Assembly (NCBI RefSeq): GCF_023544465.1 | Contig: NZ_JALPVL010000017.1 | Coordinates: 215,809 to 279,808 of the forward strand | Direction of reading: 5' to 3' | Origin: Paractinoplanes maris | Lineage (GTDB): Bacteria; Actinomycetota; Actinomycetes; Mycobacteriales; Micromonosporaceae | DNA length: 64,000 bases | Shown: piece after piece, positions 7,854 through 16,303 of the stretch | Position numbering within the stretch: position 1 is the stretch's first letter | Layout of the letters: each line of letters opens with the position of its first letter | Program-made: the position numbers and the translations under genes | Notes under the pieces: model-generated | Databases searched by the model: none | The model's input: only the letters and a program-made list of their open reading frames with translations | What the model was told of the DNA's origin: nothing

Positions 7854-8270
7854 GTGGACGACGAGGGTCTGCTCGAGGCGTTCTTCGCGGTGTCCCGGCA
7901 GCTGCGGCACCGCACGCGGGAGGCGCTGGAGCCCTGGGCGCTGACGCCGTCACTGGGCCGCGCGATCAGCGTGCTGTCCCATCACGGCGACCTGCGGCCG
8001 AGTGCCCTGGCCGAGCATCTGCGGATCGCCCCGCGCTCGGCCACCGAGGTCGTCGACGACCTGCAGGACGCGGGTCTGGCCGAGCGCCATCCGGATCCGG
8101 CCGATCGCCGGGCCGTCCTGGTCACGCTGACCGACGAGGGCGTGCGGATCAGCCGCGACATCCGGGCCGCCCGGCAGGCCGCGGGTGAGCAGTTCTTCGC
8201 CAAGCTCTCGGCCGGCGACCGCGCCGAGCTCGGCCGCCTCCTGCGCCGGCTCCGCGAGGACGCCGACTGA
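7854..8270 (+). CDS. MarR family transcriptional regulator
   Basis: This 138-aa protein starts with GTG at 7854. A winged-helix core spans about residues 30-105: recognition helix region RPSALAEHLRIAPRSATEVVDDL followed by the wing DPADRRAVLVTLTDEG, the hallmark MarR wing. N- and C-terminal helices would form the dimer interface. It is divergent from the ABC exporter, the usual arrangement for a MarR repressor that responds to a toxic ligand and derepresses an efflux pump. Confidence 0.9.
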   Translation: MDDEGLLEAFFAVSRQLRHRTREALEPWALTPSLGRAISVLSHHGDLRPSALAEHLRIAPRSATEVVDDLQDAGLAERHPDPADRRAVLVTLTDEGVRISRDIRAARQAAGEQFFAKLSAGDRAELGRLLRRLREDAD

Positions 8271-8279
8271 CCACCCGCC

Positions 8280-8424
8280 GCCGGGCGGGCTTTCCAGCAT
8301 GTACCGCCGGGCGGGCTTTCCAGCATGTACCGCCGGGCGGGCTTTCCAGCATGTACCGCCGGGCGGGCTTTCCAGCATGTACCGCCGGGCGGGCTTTCCA
8401 GCATGTGCCGCCGGGCGGGCGGCG
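8280..8424. repeat. 26-bp tandem repeat, five full copies plus a partial
   Basis: The unit starting GCCGGGCGGGCTTTCCAGC and ending ATGTACC is repeated at 8280, 8306, 8332, 8358 and 8384 with one substitution in the last copy, and a truncated sixth copy starts at 8410. Each junction contains CCGCC-G-GGCGG, an 11-bp self-complementary sequence able to form a small hairpin. The array fills the gap between the convergent MarR and TPR genes and may act as a terminator cluster. The period is not a multiple of three and the site is noncoding. Confidence 0.9.
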
Positions 8425-8443
8425 GTTCGGCGAGCGGCCCGGG

Positions 8444-9298
8444 CTACACGCGGCGGGCGTAGGCGGTCAGGCAGGCGGCCGAGCCGGTGGCGCAGAAGAC
8501 GGCCACCAGCAGCGGCATCGGGACCTCGACGCCGACGATGCGGATGAGGACGGCCAGCATCAGCAGTGCGGCCAGGCAGACGCCGAGGGCGACGGCGGCG
8601 AGGTGCCCGAACGCCGAGCGGGCCGGGTTCGGCCGGCGCACGCCGCCGGCCGGGACGCGCAGGGACTCGGCGAACGCGTCGGCCACACGCACGAGCGAGT
8701 CGGCGTCCTGGATGTGGTGCTCGGCCGAGGACAGCCGGCGCAGCTCGGTCAGCGCGCGCGGGTGCCGGGGGTCCAGTCGCAGCGCGCGGGCATACACCTC
8801 GCGGGCGCTCAGCGGGCGACCGGCGGCGAACAACGCCATCCCGTACGCCACCTGCACGTCGGCGTCGTAGTGGGCGATCTCGGCCGCGGCGGCCAGCACC
8901 GACTCGGCCTCGGCGGTGCGACCGGCCGCCAGCAGCGCCCGTCCGTGCCGCTCGGCCGGGCGGGGGTTGCCGGGGTCCTCGTCGCTCGCGGCGGCCGCGG
9001 CGGTGATCGCCAGGTCGTGCCGGCCCAGCGCGGTGTAGGCGGCGCTGACCCAGTACAGCTCCTCGACACCGCGCGGGTTGAGCGTCAGCGCGGTCCGGGC
9101 GGCGTAGAGGGCGTCGGCGTAGGTACCGAGCGCCATGCGGGCACGAGCGAGCAGCAGCCAGGCCACGGCGTTCCCGGGCTCGGCGCCGACGACGGGGGTC
9201 AGCAGGGTCGCCGCTTGCCCGGCACGCCCGCTGGTCAGCAGGTCACCGGCACGGTCGAGAAGGTTTTCGGTACGCACGACCCTGTGATCGGAATCCAC
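8444..9298 (-). CDS. TPR protein with C-terminal membrane anchor
   Basis: This 284-aa protein has about five tetratricopeptide-like helical pairs over residues 10-190 (for example NAVAWLLLARARMALGTYADAL and VAYGMALFAAGRPLSAREVY). Two hydrophobic segments follow at about 228-250 and 254-278, leaving a short RRV tail. The start is GTG at 9296-9298; a GTG a few codons later is also possible. TPRs are protein-docking modules, so a scaffold at the inner face of the membrane is likely, but no partner is indicated by the neighbours. Confidence 0.8.
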   Translation of the reverse strand: MDSDHRVVRTENLLDRAGDLLTSGRAGQAATLLTPVVGAEPGNAVAWLLLARARMALGTYADALYAARTALTLNPRGVEELYWVSAAYTALGRHDLAITAAAAASDEDPGNPRPAERHGRALLAAGRTAEAESVLAAAAEIAHYDADVQVAYGMALFAAGRPLSAREVYARALRLDPRHPRALTELRRLSSAEHHIQDADSLVRVADAFAESLRVPAGGVRRPNPARSAFGHLAAVALGVCLAALLMLAVLIRIVGVEVPMPLLVAVFCATGSAACLTAYARRV

Positions 9299-9512
9299 AG
9301 GCGCGGTTCGCGGTACGGGCCGGGTGCGTCTCGGTTGTGGAGAACGTGACGCAGCTCATCCACCGGGGCCTTCATGCCGGACGGTGGCGATGCCGATCGA
9401 GGACGGTTGCCAACGAGGAGCAGCGCCACCGCCCGGCGAGACCGGGTGGACGCGACGAAGCCCTCCCGGCACGGAGCCGATCCCCCGGCTCCGGAACGAA
9501 AGGAAACAAGCG

Positions 9513-9713
9513 ATGAGCCCCCTGACCATCACCGAGACCCGCTGGGCCGCCCACACCAGCCTCGTGCACCTGTACGCCGACGTGCAGCGTCTGCGCTCCG
9601 ACTTCGTCGCCGGCGCCGACAAGGAGGTGCTCGCGGTCGACCGCGCCGCCGTCCACGACAGCCGCCGGATCCTCAACAGCCACCGCGCCGCCCTGGTCGA
9701 CGTCACCGTCTGA
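9513..9713 (+). CDS. Small hypothetical protein (66 aa)
   Basis: A clear RBS (AAAGGAAA at 9499-9506) precedes the ATG at 9513. The 66-aa product is soluble and mostly helical (WAAHTSLVHLYADVQRLRSDF), with no cysteine and no known motif. The strong ribosome site and balanced composition support expression. The 214 bp upstream, back to the TPR gene, contain no other gene I can see and are presumably its leader and promoter. It is convergent with a MarR gene 18 bp downstream. Confidence 0.6.
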   Translation: MSPLTITETRWAAHTSLVHLYADVQRLRSDFVAGADKEVLAVDRAAVHDSRRILNSHRAALVDVTV

Positions 9714-9731
9714 CCGGCGCACCCGCTCTCA

Positions 9732-10244
9732 TCAGCCCGGGCGGGCCTCGTCCACCGGGTCCACGGCTGTGGATCGGCTCGGTGTTCCGGTGCGCAGTTC
9801 CTGATGGCGTTCCGTGATCGCTTCGAGCATTCCGCTCATGAAACGCCGCACGGTCTGCAACTCGTCCTCGCTGAACTCGTCCATGACGGCGTGGCTGCGG
9901 ACACCCAGGGGCCGGAAGAAGGCGACGGCGAGCTCCATGCCCGGCTCCGCGTAGCGCAGGTGCACAACCCGGCGGTCGGCGCTCTCCCGCGTCCGCATCA
10001 GGTGCCCGGCCCGCTCCAAGCGGTCGATGACCGCCGTGGTCGCGCCCGACGAGAGCCCCAGCGTCTCGCCCAGCCGTCCCGGTGTGAGCGGCGTCCCGCG
10101 CCGCTCCGCGTGCATCACCGCGATCAGCGCCTGCAGGTCGGTGAAGTGCAGCCCCTGCTGGCCGGCGAAGTCATGGGCCACCCGCTGGGCCTCGATGCTG
10201 TAAAGGCGCAGCAGGTCCACGACGTCCCGGCGAACATCATCCAC
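9732..10244 (-). CDS. MarR family transcriptional regulator
   Basis: This 170-aa protein starts with GTG at 10242-10244 (VDDVRRDVVDLLRLYS). The winged helix is visible: LTPGRLGETLGLSSGATTAVIDRL followed by the wing ESADRRVVHLRYAEPG. The open frame upstream of 10244 crosses the intergenic operator and is not likely coding. It is divergent from the MMPL transporter gene and a perfect 17-bp palindrome lies between them, so it probably represses that transporter and itself. Confidence 0.9.
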   Translation of the reverse strand: MDDVRRDVVDLLRLYSIEAQRVAHDFAGQQGLHFTDLQALIAVMHAERRGTPLTPGRLGETLGLSSGATTAVIDRLERAGHLMRTRESADRRVVHLRYAEPGMELAVAFFRPLGVRSHAVMDEFSEDELQTVRRFMSGMLEAITERHQELRTGTPSRSTAVDPVDEARPG

Positions 10245-10281
10245 GGCGTCAGTGTTGCAGACTTCGCCACCACGAGTAAGA

Positions 10282-10298
10282 ATCTCGATAATCGAGAT
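10282..10298. promoter_or_regulatory. 17-bp perfect palindrome, probable MarR operator
   Basis: ATCTCGAT at 10282-10289 and ATCGAGAT at 10291-10298 are exact reverse complements around A10290. The site lies 19 bp before the MMPL start and 37 bp before the MarR start. TCTCGATAATCGAGA-like sites are characteristic of many MarR repressors of transporters; assignment to this MarR is inference. Confidence 0.8.
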
Positions 10299-10317
10299 AC
10301 TCAACCGTGGAGGGTTC

Positions 10318-12321
10318 ATGCGACGCGCCTGGCTCACTCTCGTGATAGCGGTGCTGCTCGGCGGGGGCGTGCTCGCCTTCGCGGGCCCGCTCGAGACGAC
10401 GAACGATCCCACCGCCTCGCTGCCCAGCGCGGCCGAGTCGACCCGGGTGGCCGAGCTCGAGCGCCGGCTGCCCTCCGGGCAGGTCAACCCGGCTCTGATC
10501 GTCTTCGCCAAGGGCGACGGCACCCCGCTCACGGCGGCCGAGCTCACCACGATCGAGACGTTCGGCACACCGATCGTCGCCCCGGGCAAGGACGCCGCGA
10601 TCGTCTCCAAGCCCTACCCGGCCGGATATTCGGCTGAGCAGATCGTCGACGCCGTCGGCCAGCTGCGCGCGCAGGTGCGGGCCGAGGTGCCCCCGGGCAT
10701 CACCGCGCAGGTCACCGGTGGCGCCGGCTTCACCGCCGACCTGGCCGACAGCTTCTCCGGCGCCAACACGCGGCTGCTCATCGTCACCGTCGTCGTGGTG
10801 GCCCTGCTGCTGCTGGTGACCTATCGCAGCCCGATCCTGTGGCTGGTCCCGCTGGCCGTCGTCGGCCTGGCCGACCGCCTGAGCGGTTCGGTCGTCGCGA
10901 TCCTGTCCCGGCACACCGACCTGGCCATCGACGCGTCCACCAACGGCATCATCACGGTGCTCGTCTTCGGCGCCGGCACCAACTACGCACTGCTGATCAT
11001 CTCGCGCTATCGGGAGGAACTGCACACGTACGAGGATCGGTTCGAGGCCATGCGGCAGGCGCTCAAGGGCGCCGGTCCGGCCGTGCTGGCCAGCTCAGGC
11101 ACGGTCGTCCTCAGCCTCCTGACGCTGCTGCTGGCCAGCCTGGGCAAGAACCTCGCCCTCGGCGTGGCCGGAGCGGCCGGCATCGCCATCGCCGCGGTGT
11201 TCGCCCTGGTCGTTCTGCCACCCGCCCTCCTCGTCTGTGGCCGGAAGCTGTTCTGGCCGTTCATCCCGCACGTCGGCGAGGCCGGGGTGGGCGCCGAGAA
11301 GGGGCTGTGGGCCCGCATCGGCCGCGGCGTCTCGCGCCGGCCGGCGATCGTGGCCGTGGCCGCCGTGGTGGTGCTGGCCGCGCTGGGCAGTGGCCTGGTC
11401 GGCACCAAGCTGGGTTTCTCGCAGGCCGACCAGTTCCGCGTCGAGGCCGAGGCGGTCGACGGCCTCGAGACGGTCAGCCGCTACTTCCCGGCCGGGGCCA
11501 CCGACCCGGCCACGATCATGACCACCCCCGACCGTTCCGAGGAGGTGCTCGCCCTGGTCAGCAAGACGCCCGGGGTCGCCTCGGCCCGGATCGGCGAGCG
11601 TACGGGCGATCTGGCGAGCATCAGCGCGGTGCTCACGGCCGCGCCCGACACGCCGGAGGCGTACGACACGGTGCGCGCCCTGCGCTCGAACGTGCACAGC
11701 GAGGACGCGCTCGTGGGCGGCAGCGTGGCCGCGAGCCTCGACGACCGGGACGCGGCCCGGCGCGACCTCACCGTCATCGTGCCGGCCGTGCTGATAGTGG
11801 TGCTGCTCGTTCTCATCGGGTTGTTGCGGGCCCTGGTGGCGCCGGTCCTGCTGCTGGTCACGGTGATCGCCAGTTTCGGGGCCGCGCTCGGTGCCGGCTC
11901 CTGGCTGTTCCGGCACGTCCTGGACTATCCGGCGCTCGACACCGGCGTACCGCTGCTGGCGTTCCTGTTCCTGGTGGCACTCGGTGTGGACTACAACATC
12001 TTCCTGGTCACCCGCGCGAAGGAGGAGACGCCCCGGCGCGGCACCCGGGACGGCATGGTGCACGCCCTCGCCGTCACCGGTGGCGTCATCACGAGCGCGG
12101 GCATCCTGCTGGCGGCCGTGTTCGGCGTGCTCGGTGTGCTGCCGGTCATCACGCTGACCCAGATCGGCGTCATCGTCGGCATCGGCGTGCTGCTGGACAC
12201 GCTGCTCGTCCGCACGGTGCTGGTGCCCGCGCTGGCCACCATGTGCGGCGACCGCTTCTGGTGGCCGGGCCGGCCGGCGGCACTCCCCCGCCAGGAGACA
12301 CCGGCCCCGGCCACCACCTGA
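10318..12321 (+). CDS. MMPL family transporter
   Basis: This 667-aa protein is built of two similar halves, each with one TM helix, a periplasmic domain and a bundle of five TM helices. The first bundle holds VVVALLLLVTYRSPILWLVP and GAGTNYALLIISRYREEL; the second holds VALGVDYNIFLVTRAKEE. The Asp/Tyr pairs in these segments are the proton-relay residues of the MMPL/RND group. Members export lipids or small toxic molecules. ATG at 10318 has the RBS GGAGGG; the frame upstream lies in the operator. Its stop is 1 bp from the convergent SsuD-like stop. Confidence 0.9.
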   Translation: MRRAWLTLVIAVLLGGGVLAFAGPLETTNDPTASLPSAAESTRVAELERRLPSGQVNPALIVFAKGDGTPLTAAELTTIETFGTPIVAPGKDAAIVSKPYPAGYSAEQIVDAVGQLRAQVRAEVPPGITAQVTGGAGFTADLADSFSGANTRLLIVTVVVVALLLLVTYRSPILWLVPLAVVGLADRLSGSVVAILSRHTDLAIDASTNGIITVLVFGAGTNYALLIISRYREELHTYEDRFEAMRQALKGAGPAVLASSGTVVLSLLTLLLASLGKNLALGVAGAAGIAIAAVFALVVLPPALLVCGRKLFWPFIPHVGEAGVGAEKGLWARIGRGVSRRPAIVAVAAVVVLAALGSGLVGTKLGFSQADQFRVEAEAVDGLETVSRYFPAGATDPATIMTTPDRSEEVLALVSKTPGVASARIGERTGDLASISAVLTAAPDTPEAYDTVRALRSNVHSEDALVGGSVAASLDDRDAARRDLTVIVPAVLIVVLLVLIGLLRALVAPVLLLVTVIASFGAALGAGSWLFRHVLDYPALDTGVPLLAFLFLVALGVDYNIFLVTRAKEETPRRGTRDGMVHALAVTGGVITSAGILLAAVFGVLGVLPVITLTQIGVIVGIGVLLDTLLVRTVLVPALATMCGDRFWWPGRPAALPRQETPAPATT

Positions 12322-12322
12322 G

Positions 12323-13486
12323 TCAGCTCGGGGAAGCGGGGACCGGTTCGGGCTCGATCGGGACGCCGGCGAACGGGATCGCCGACGTCCCGCCCGTGCC
12401 GGCTCCCGCGGGGTGCTGCCACACGCCGCGGCGCGACAGCTCGGGCAGGACGCCCTCGCCGAACCAGTACGCCTCCTCGAGGTGGGGATAGCCGCTGAGG
12501 ATGAACTCGTCGATGCCCAGTGCCGCGTACTCCTGGATCCGGTCGGCGATCTCCTGATGGCTGCCGACCAGCGCGGTGCCGGCCCCGCCGCGCACCAGGC
12601 CGACGCCGGCCCACAGGTTCGGCGAGACGACCAGCCCGTCCCGGTTTCCGCCGTGCAGGTCGAGCATCCGCCGCTGCCCCTCGGACTCGCTGCGGTTCAG
12701 ACCGGCCTGCACCGCGGCGATGTCCGCCTCGCTCACCCCGCGCAACAAACGCTCAGCTTCCGCCCACGCCGCGTCGGCCGTGTCCCGGGCGATCACGTGC
12801 AGCCGGATGCCGAACCGCATGTCCGGCTTGAGCGACCGGATCCAGTCGAGCTTCTTCGCCACCTGGGCCGGCGGCTCGCCCCAGGTCAGATAGACGTCGG
12901 CGTGCTCGGCGGCGACCGGCCCGGCCGCCTTCGACGAGCCGCCGAAGTAGATCGCCGGCGCCGGGTCGGGCAGCTTCGCGAGCCGCGCCTCCTCGACGCG
13001 CAGGTGCTCCCCGTCGAAAGTGACCGTCTCCCCGCGAAAGAGTGAGCGAACGATCGACAGGAACTCGCCCGTCCGCGCATAACGCGCGTCCTTGTCGAGG
13101 AAGTCGCCGTACTGCCGCTGCTCGTGCGACTCGCCGCCGGTGACGACGTTGAGCAGCAGCCGCCCACCGGAGAGCCGCTGGAACGTCGACGCCATCTGCG
13201 CGGCCAGCGTCGGCGAGATGACGCCGGGCCGGAAGGCCACCAGGAACTTGAGCCGCTCGGTCACCTCGGTCAGCATCGCCGTGGTGAGCCACGCGTCCTC
13301 GCACCACGCGCCGGTCGGGGTGAGCGCCCCGACGAAGCCGAGCTGCTCGGCGCTGCGCGCGATCTGGCCGAGGTAGCCGATGGTCAGCGGGCGCACACCG
13401 CCGGCCGATCCGACCGGCGTGCCGTGGCCGCCACCCACGATGTCGCGGCTGTCGCCGTTGGTGGGCAGAAACCAGTGAAAGTCCAT
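12323..13486 (-). CDS. ssuD: FMNH2-dependent alkanesulfonate monooxygenase (SsuD-like)
   Basis: This 387-aa luciferase-like flavin monooxygenase opens with MDFHWFLPTNGDSR, matching SsuD. Other family segments are GALTPTGAWCEDAWL, GGRLLLNVVTGGE and PAIYFGGSSKAAG. SsuD cleaves C2-C10 alkanesulfonates to aldehyde and sulfite using FMNH2 and O2. No FMN reductase (ssuE) is next to it, so reduced flavin must come from elsewhere. It is divergent from a sulfite-oxidase-like gene, whose substrate would be the sulfite SsuD releases, and close to a tau-type transport operon. Confidence 0.85.
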   Translation of the reverse strand: MDFHWFLPTNGDSRDIVGGGHGTPVGSAGGVRPLTIGYLGQIARSAEQLGFVGALTPTGAWCEDAWLTTAMLTEVTERLKFLVAFRPGVISPTLAAQMASTFQRLSGGRLLLNVVTGGESHEQRQYGDFLDKDARYARTGEFLSIVRSLFRGETVTFDGEHLRVEEARLAKLPDPAPAIYFGGSSKAAGPVAAEHADVYLTWGEPPAQVAKKLDWIRSLKPDMRFGIRLHVIARDTADAAWAEAERLLRGVSEADIAAVQAGLNRSESEGQRRMLDLHGGNRDGLVVSPNLWAGVGLVRGGAGTALVGSHQEIADRIQEYAALGIDEFILSGYPHLEEAYWFGEGVLPELSRRGVWQHPAGAGTGGTSAIPFAGVPIEPEPVPASPS

Positions 13487-13534
13487 GCCCGCACCCTACC
13501 TACATCTCCTATCAAGTGAATAGAGTGCACAGAC

Positions 13535-14755
13535 ATGGATGAGGTTGCCTACGACAAACTCCGCATGCGCCAGTGGCAGGACGGCCGGGCGTACGGCTTC
13601 TCCCGCCGTGACCTGCTGAAGCTCACCGCGGTGGCCGGCCTGGCCGGAGCCCTGACCGAGGCCGCGCCCGCGGCGGCGGCGGCCGGCCCGATCGTCAAGC
13701 CGCTGCCGCCCGACAAGTTCAAGGTGCTCGGCACGAACGCCGAGACGCTGTGGTCCTCGCTGGCCGGCGTGGGCTATCACGTGCCGATCGACCGCTTCTT
13801 CGTGCGCAACCACACCAGCACGCCGCTCATCGACAGCGCGTCCTGGAGCCTCGAAGTGTTCGGCGCCGGCCTGCGGGGCGGCCCCGTCTCATTCTCGCTG
13901 CGCGACCTCCAGCGCCTGCCGTCGGTCACCCGATCGGTCACCGTCGAGTGCGCCGGCAACGGCCGCAGCTACTTCACCTCGCAGCAGGGCCAAACCGTTT
14001 CCGGTACGGCGTGGGGGCTGGGCGCGGTCGGCGTGGCGCGCTGGCGGGGCGTACGGCTGTCGACCGTCCTGCGCCGGGCCGGGCTCAGCTCCCGGGCGGT
14101 CGACGTGCAGGCGTCCGGCCTCGACCCGAACTACGTCACCGGCGATGTCGACCTCGGCCCGGTCCGGCGCCCGCTACCCGTCGGCAAGGCTCTGGACGAC
14201 GTCATCCTGGCCTACGAGATGAACGGCTCGCCGCTTCCGCCTGATCACGGAGCCCCCGTACGCCTGATCGTGCCGTCCTGGATCGGCATCGCGTCGATCA
14301 AGTGGGTCGGTCGCATCGAGGTCTCCGATGTGCCGCTGTTCTCACCCTGGAACACCCAGTTCTATCGCTTCTTCGGCCCCGGCTTCCCGGCCGAGGGACA
14401 GCCGTTCGACCGCCAATCGATCAAGAGCGCGTTCGAGCTCGATCCCGGCGCCGTCTTCACGGCGGGCTCGCGGGTCCGCCTGACCGGCCGGTCGTGGTCG
14501 GCCGGCGGACGCGTCAAACACGTCCAGGTGAGCACCGACGGTGGCGTCTCCTGGCGTCACGCGCAGCCGGTGGGCCCGTCGGTGGACAACGCGTGGCAGC
14601 GCTGGCAGCTCGACTGGCGCCCCACGGCCGGCGCGCACGTCCTCCAGGCCCGAGCCACCGACGTACGGGGCAACAGCCAGCCCGCGGAGGCGCGGTTCAA
14701 CACCCTCGGCTACCTGTTCGACGCCGTCGTGAAGGTGCCGGTGACCGCCGTCTAG
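13535..14755 (+). CDS. Tat-exported molybdopterin sulfite-oxidase-like enzyme
   Basis: The 406-aa precursor has a Tat signal (SRRDLLKLTAVAGLAGAL, residues ~23-40, Ala-rich cleavage region near 50). The molybdopterin-binding domain follows, with the Mo-ligand cysteine in TVECAGNGRS near residue 140. A C-terminal Mo-oxidoreductase dimerisation domain (VRLTGRSWSAGGRVKHVQVS) covers ~300-395. There is no heme b5 domain. Likely role is oxidation of sulfite or a similar oxyanion outside the membrane. Its ATG at 13535 is 48 bp from the divergent ssuD start, supporting a shared sulfonate function. Confidence 0.85.
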   Translation: MDEVAYDKLRMRQWQDGRAYGFSRRDLLKLTAVAGLAGALTEAAPAAAAAGPIVKPLPPDKFKVLGTNAETLWSSLAGVGYHVPIDRFFVRNHTSTPLIDSASWSLEVFGAGLRGGPVSFSLRDLQRLPSVTRSVTVECAGNGRSYFTSQQGQTVSGTAWGLGAVGVARWRGVRLSTVLRRAGLSSRAVDVQASGLDPNYVTGDVDLGPVRRPLPVGKALDDVILAYEMNGSPLPPDHGAPVRLIVPSWIGIASIKWVGRIEVSDVPLFSPWNTQFYRFFGPGFPAEGQPFDRQSIKSAFELDPGAVFTAGSRVRLTGRSWSAGGRVKHVQVSTDGGVSWRHAQPVGPSVDNAWQRWQLDWRPTAGAHVLQARATDVRGNSQPAEARFNTLGYLFDAVVKVPVTAV

Positions 14756-14792
14756 AGAGCCGTGCTGTGCCCGTTCGCACCCGGCGCGAACG

Positions 14793-15374
14793 TCAGGAAC
14801 TCGAGATGTCGGGGTCTACGACGTGACCCTTGGCGCGGCTCCAATGCGCTTGAGTCCGGAGGGAGTGACGGCCCCGGCGAGCCTCCGGTGGGTGGCGTTC
14901 CGGAAGCTTGTCGGCGGCCCGTATCCCGGTCTCCAGCTGAATCCTGACCACGGGCACTGCCGCCACGATGATCGTGGAGAACGTCATGGTGACAAGGCAC
15001 ACGCCGGCTGCCATTCCCGCTATGTCGCCGTCAGGGGTGCCGGCGAACAGAACCCACGTCGCTGCGATCTCCCCGGTAGCGATCAGTACGAGGACCACGT
15101 AGGCGGTCAACAGGAGATTTCGCCGGAACAGCTGCACATCGCTGTCCACGAAGCTCTGGACCCACTGCTCGTACGCCTTCCAGTCCGGACCGTCTTTCTC
15201 GATCGCCTTGAACTGCCAGGAGAAAGTACGGCTGACGCGCTGGCGCCGACCGTTGAGCGGGTCCCGCAGAAGGACTCCGACCTCCACGGCGAACGCGATG
15301 AGCAGGGCGGGCAGGACTTGAGCGGTCGTCGAGAAGAAGGCTTCGGGCGGCACAGCGCGATCATTGCATCGCAA
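14793..15374 (-). CDS. Hypothetical membrane protein (193 aa)
   Basis: Three hydrophobic segments are visible: residues ~16-36 (LPALLIAFAVEVGVLL), ~88-110 (LLLTAYVVLVLIATGEIAATWVLF) and ~115-143 (IAGMAAGVCLVTMTFSTIIVAAVPVV). A charged stretch with a conserved-looking WKAYEQWVQSFVDSDVQLFRRN lies between the first two, and the C-terminus is basic. I do not recognise the family. It sits between the sulfite-oxidase-like gene (convergent, 37 bp) and the tau operon terminator, with no evident functional tie to either. Confidence 0.6.
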   Translation of the reverse strand: MRCNDRAVPPEAFFSTTAQVLPALLIAFAVEVGVLLRDPLNGRRQRVSRTFSWQFKAIEKDGPDWKAYEQWVQSFVDSDVQLFRRNLLLTAYVVLVLIATGEIAATWVLFAGTPDGDIAGMAAGVCLVTMTFSTIIVAAVPVVRIQLETGIRAADKLPERHPPEARRGRHSLRTQAHWSRAKGHVVDPDISSS

Positions 15375-15410
15375 GTCATCGATGGGTAATCGACCACTGC
15401 CCGTGGCGCG

Positions 15411-15444
15411 CCGCTCTCCCGCCGCAATCGGCGGGAGAGCGGCG
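15411..15444. terminator. 15-bp perfect hairpin downstream of the tau operon
   Basis: GCCGCTCTCCCGCCG (15411-15425) pairs with CGGCGGGAGAGCGGC (15430-15444) around a CAAT loop. It lies 17 bp beyond the tauD stop on the minus strand and before the next gene's start, as expected for the operon terminator. No U-tract follows. Confidence 0.85.
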
Positions 15445-15460
15445 GCAGAGCCGCGTGGGG

Positions 15461-16303
15461 TCAGACGGTGGGGACGCCGACCGGGACGTCACCGCGCAGG
15501 GTGATGCGGTGCATGACCCGGCGGTTGTCGCCGTAGTCGCGGTTGGCGTAGTGGGACGTGCTGCGGTTGTCCCACATGGCCACGTCGCCGGGGCGCCAGC
15601 GGTGGCGGACGATGTGCTCGGGCTTGGTCAGGTGCGCGTAGAGCAGGTCCAGGATCGCCCGGCTCTCGAACTCGGAGACACCGACGATGTGTGACGTGAA
15701 GCCGGGGTTGACGAAAATGCCCCGCCGGCCCGTCTCGGGGTGCACGCGGATCACCGGGTGCTCGATCGGCTCGAGCTTGGTGACGACCTCGCCGTCCCAC
15801 TCGTTGCCCTGCCCGTTACGCCGCTGGGCCAGGTAGTACCCGAACTCGCGGTTCCCGTCGTGGACGGCGGTCAGCTGCTCGGCGAGGCGCTTCACGGGCT
15901 CGGAGAGCGAGTCGAAAGCAAGCTGCCCATCGGCCCAGTTCGTGTCACCGCCGGTCGGCGGCAGCGTGACCGCCCGCAGGATCGAGCCGAGCGGAGGGCG
16001 CCGCATGAACGTGACGTCGGTGTGCCACACGTCGGCGAAGCCGTTGTCGGTGCTGTCCAGGGCGTACACCTCGGGGTGTTCCGCGTCCACGCCGCCGACG
16101 ACCGGATGCGAGGCGGTGAGCTCGCCGATGCGCCGGCCCAGCGCGACCTGCCCGTCGTCGTCGAGCGTCTGATCGCGGAAGAACAGCACCTTGCGCTCCA
16201 CCAGCGCGGCCCGGAGGTCGGCCACGTCGGCGTCGGACACCTTGGACAGGTCGATCCCGTGGACGATCGCCCCGAAGTGCGGCGACAACTGATCGAAGAT
16301 CAT
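15461..16303 (-). CDS. tauD: TauD/TfdA family taurine dioxygenase
   Basis: This 280-aa Fe(II)/2-oxoglutarate dioxygenase has the HxD pair in WHTDVTFMRRPP near residue 93, the distal His in NRSTSHYANRDYGDNRR near 255 and the 2-oxoglutarate-binding Arg in RVMHRITLRG near 267. TauD hydroxylates taurine beside the sulfonate, releasing sulfite and aminoacetaldehyde. Its start overlaps the ATPase stop by 4 bp (ATGA), so it is translationally coupled as last gene of the operon. Other alkylsulfonates or sulfate esters are possible substrates. Confidence 0.85.
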   Translation of the reverse strand: MIFDQLSPHFGAIVHGIDLSKVSDADVADLRAALVERKVLFFRDQTLDDDGQVALGRRIGELTASHPVVGGVDAEHPEVYALDSTDNGFADVWHTDVTFMRRPPLGSILRAVTLPPTGGDTNWADGQLAFDSLSEPVKRLAEQLTAVHDGNREFGYYLAQRRNGQGNEWDGEVVTKLEPIEHPVIRVHPETGRRGIFVNPGFTSHIVGVSEFESRAILDLLYAHLTKPEHIVRHRWRPGDVAMWDNRSTSHYANRDYGDNRRVMHRITLRGDVPVGVPTV

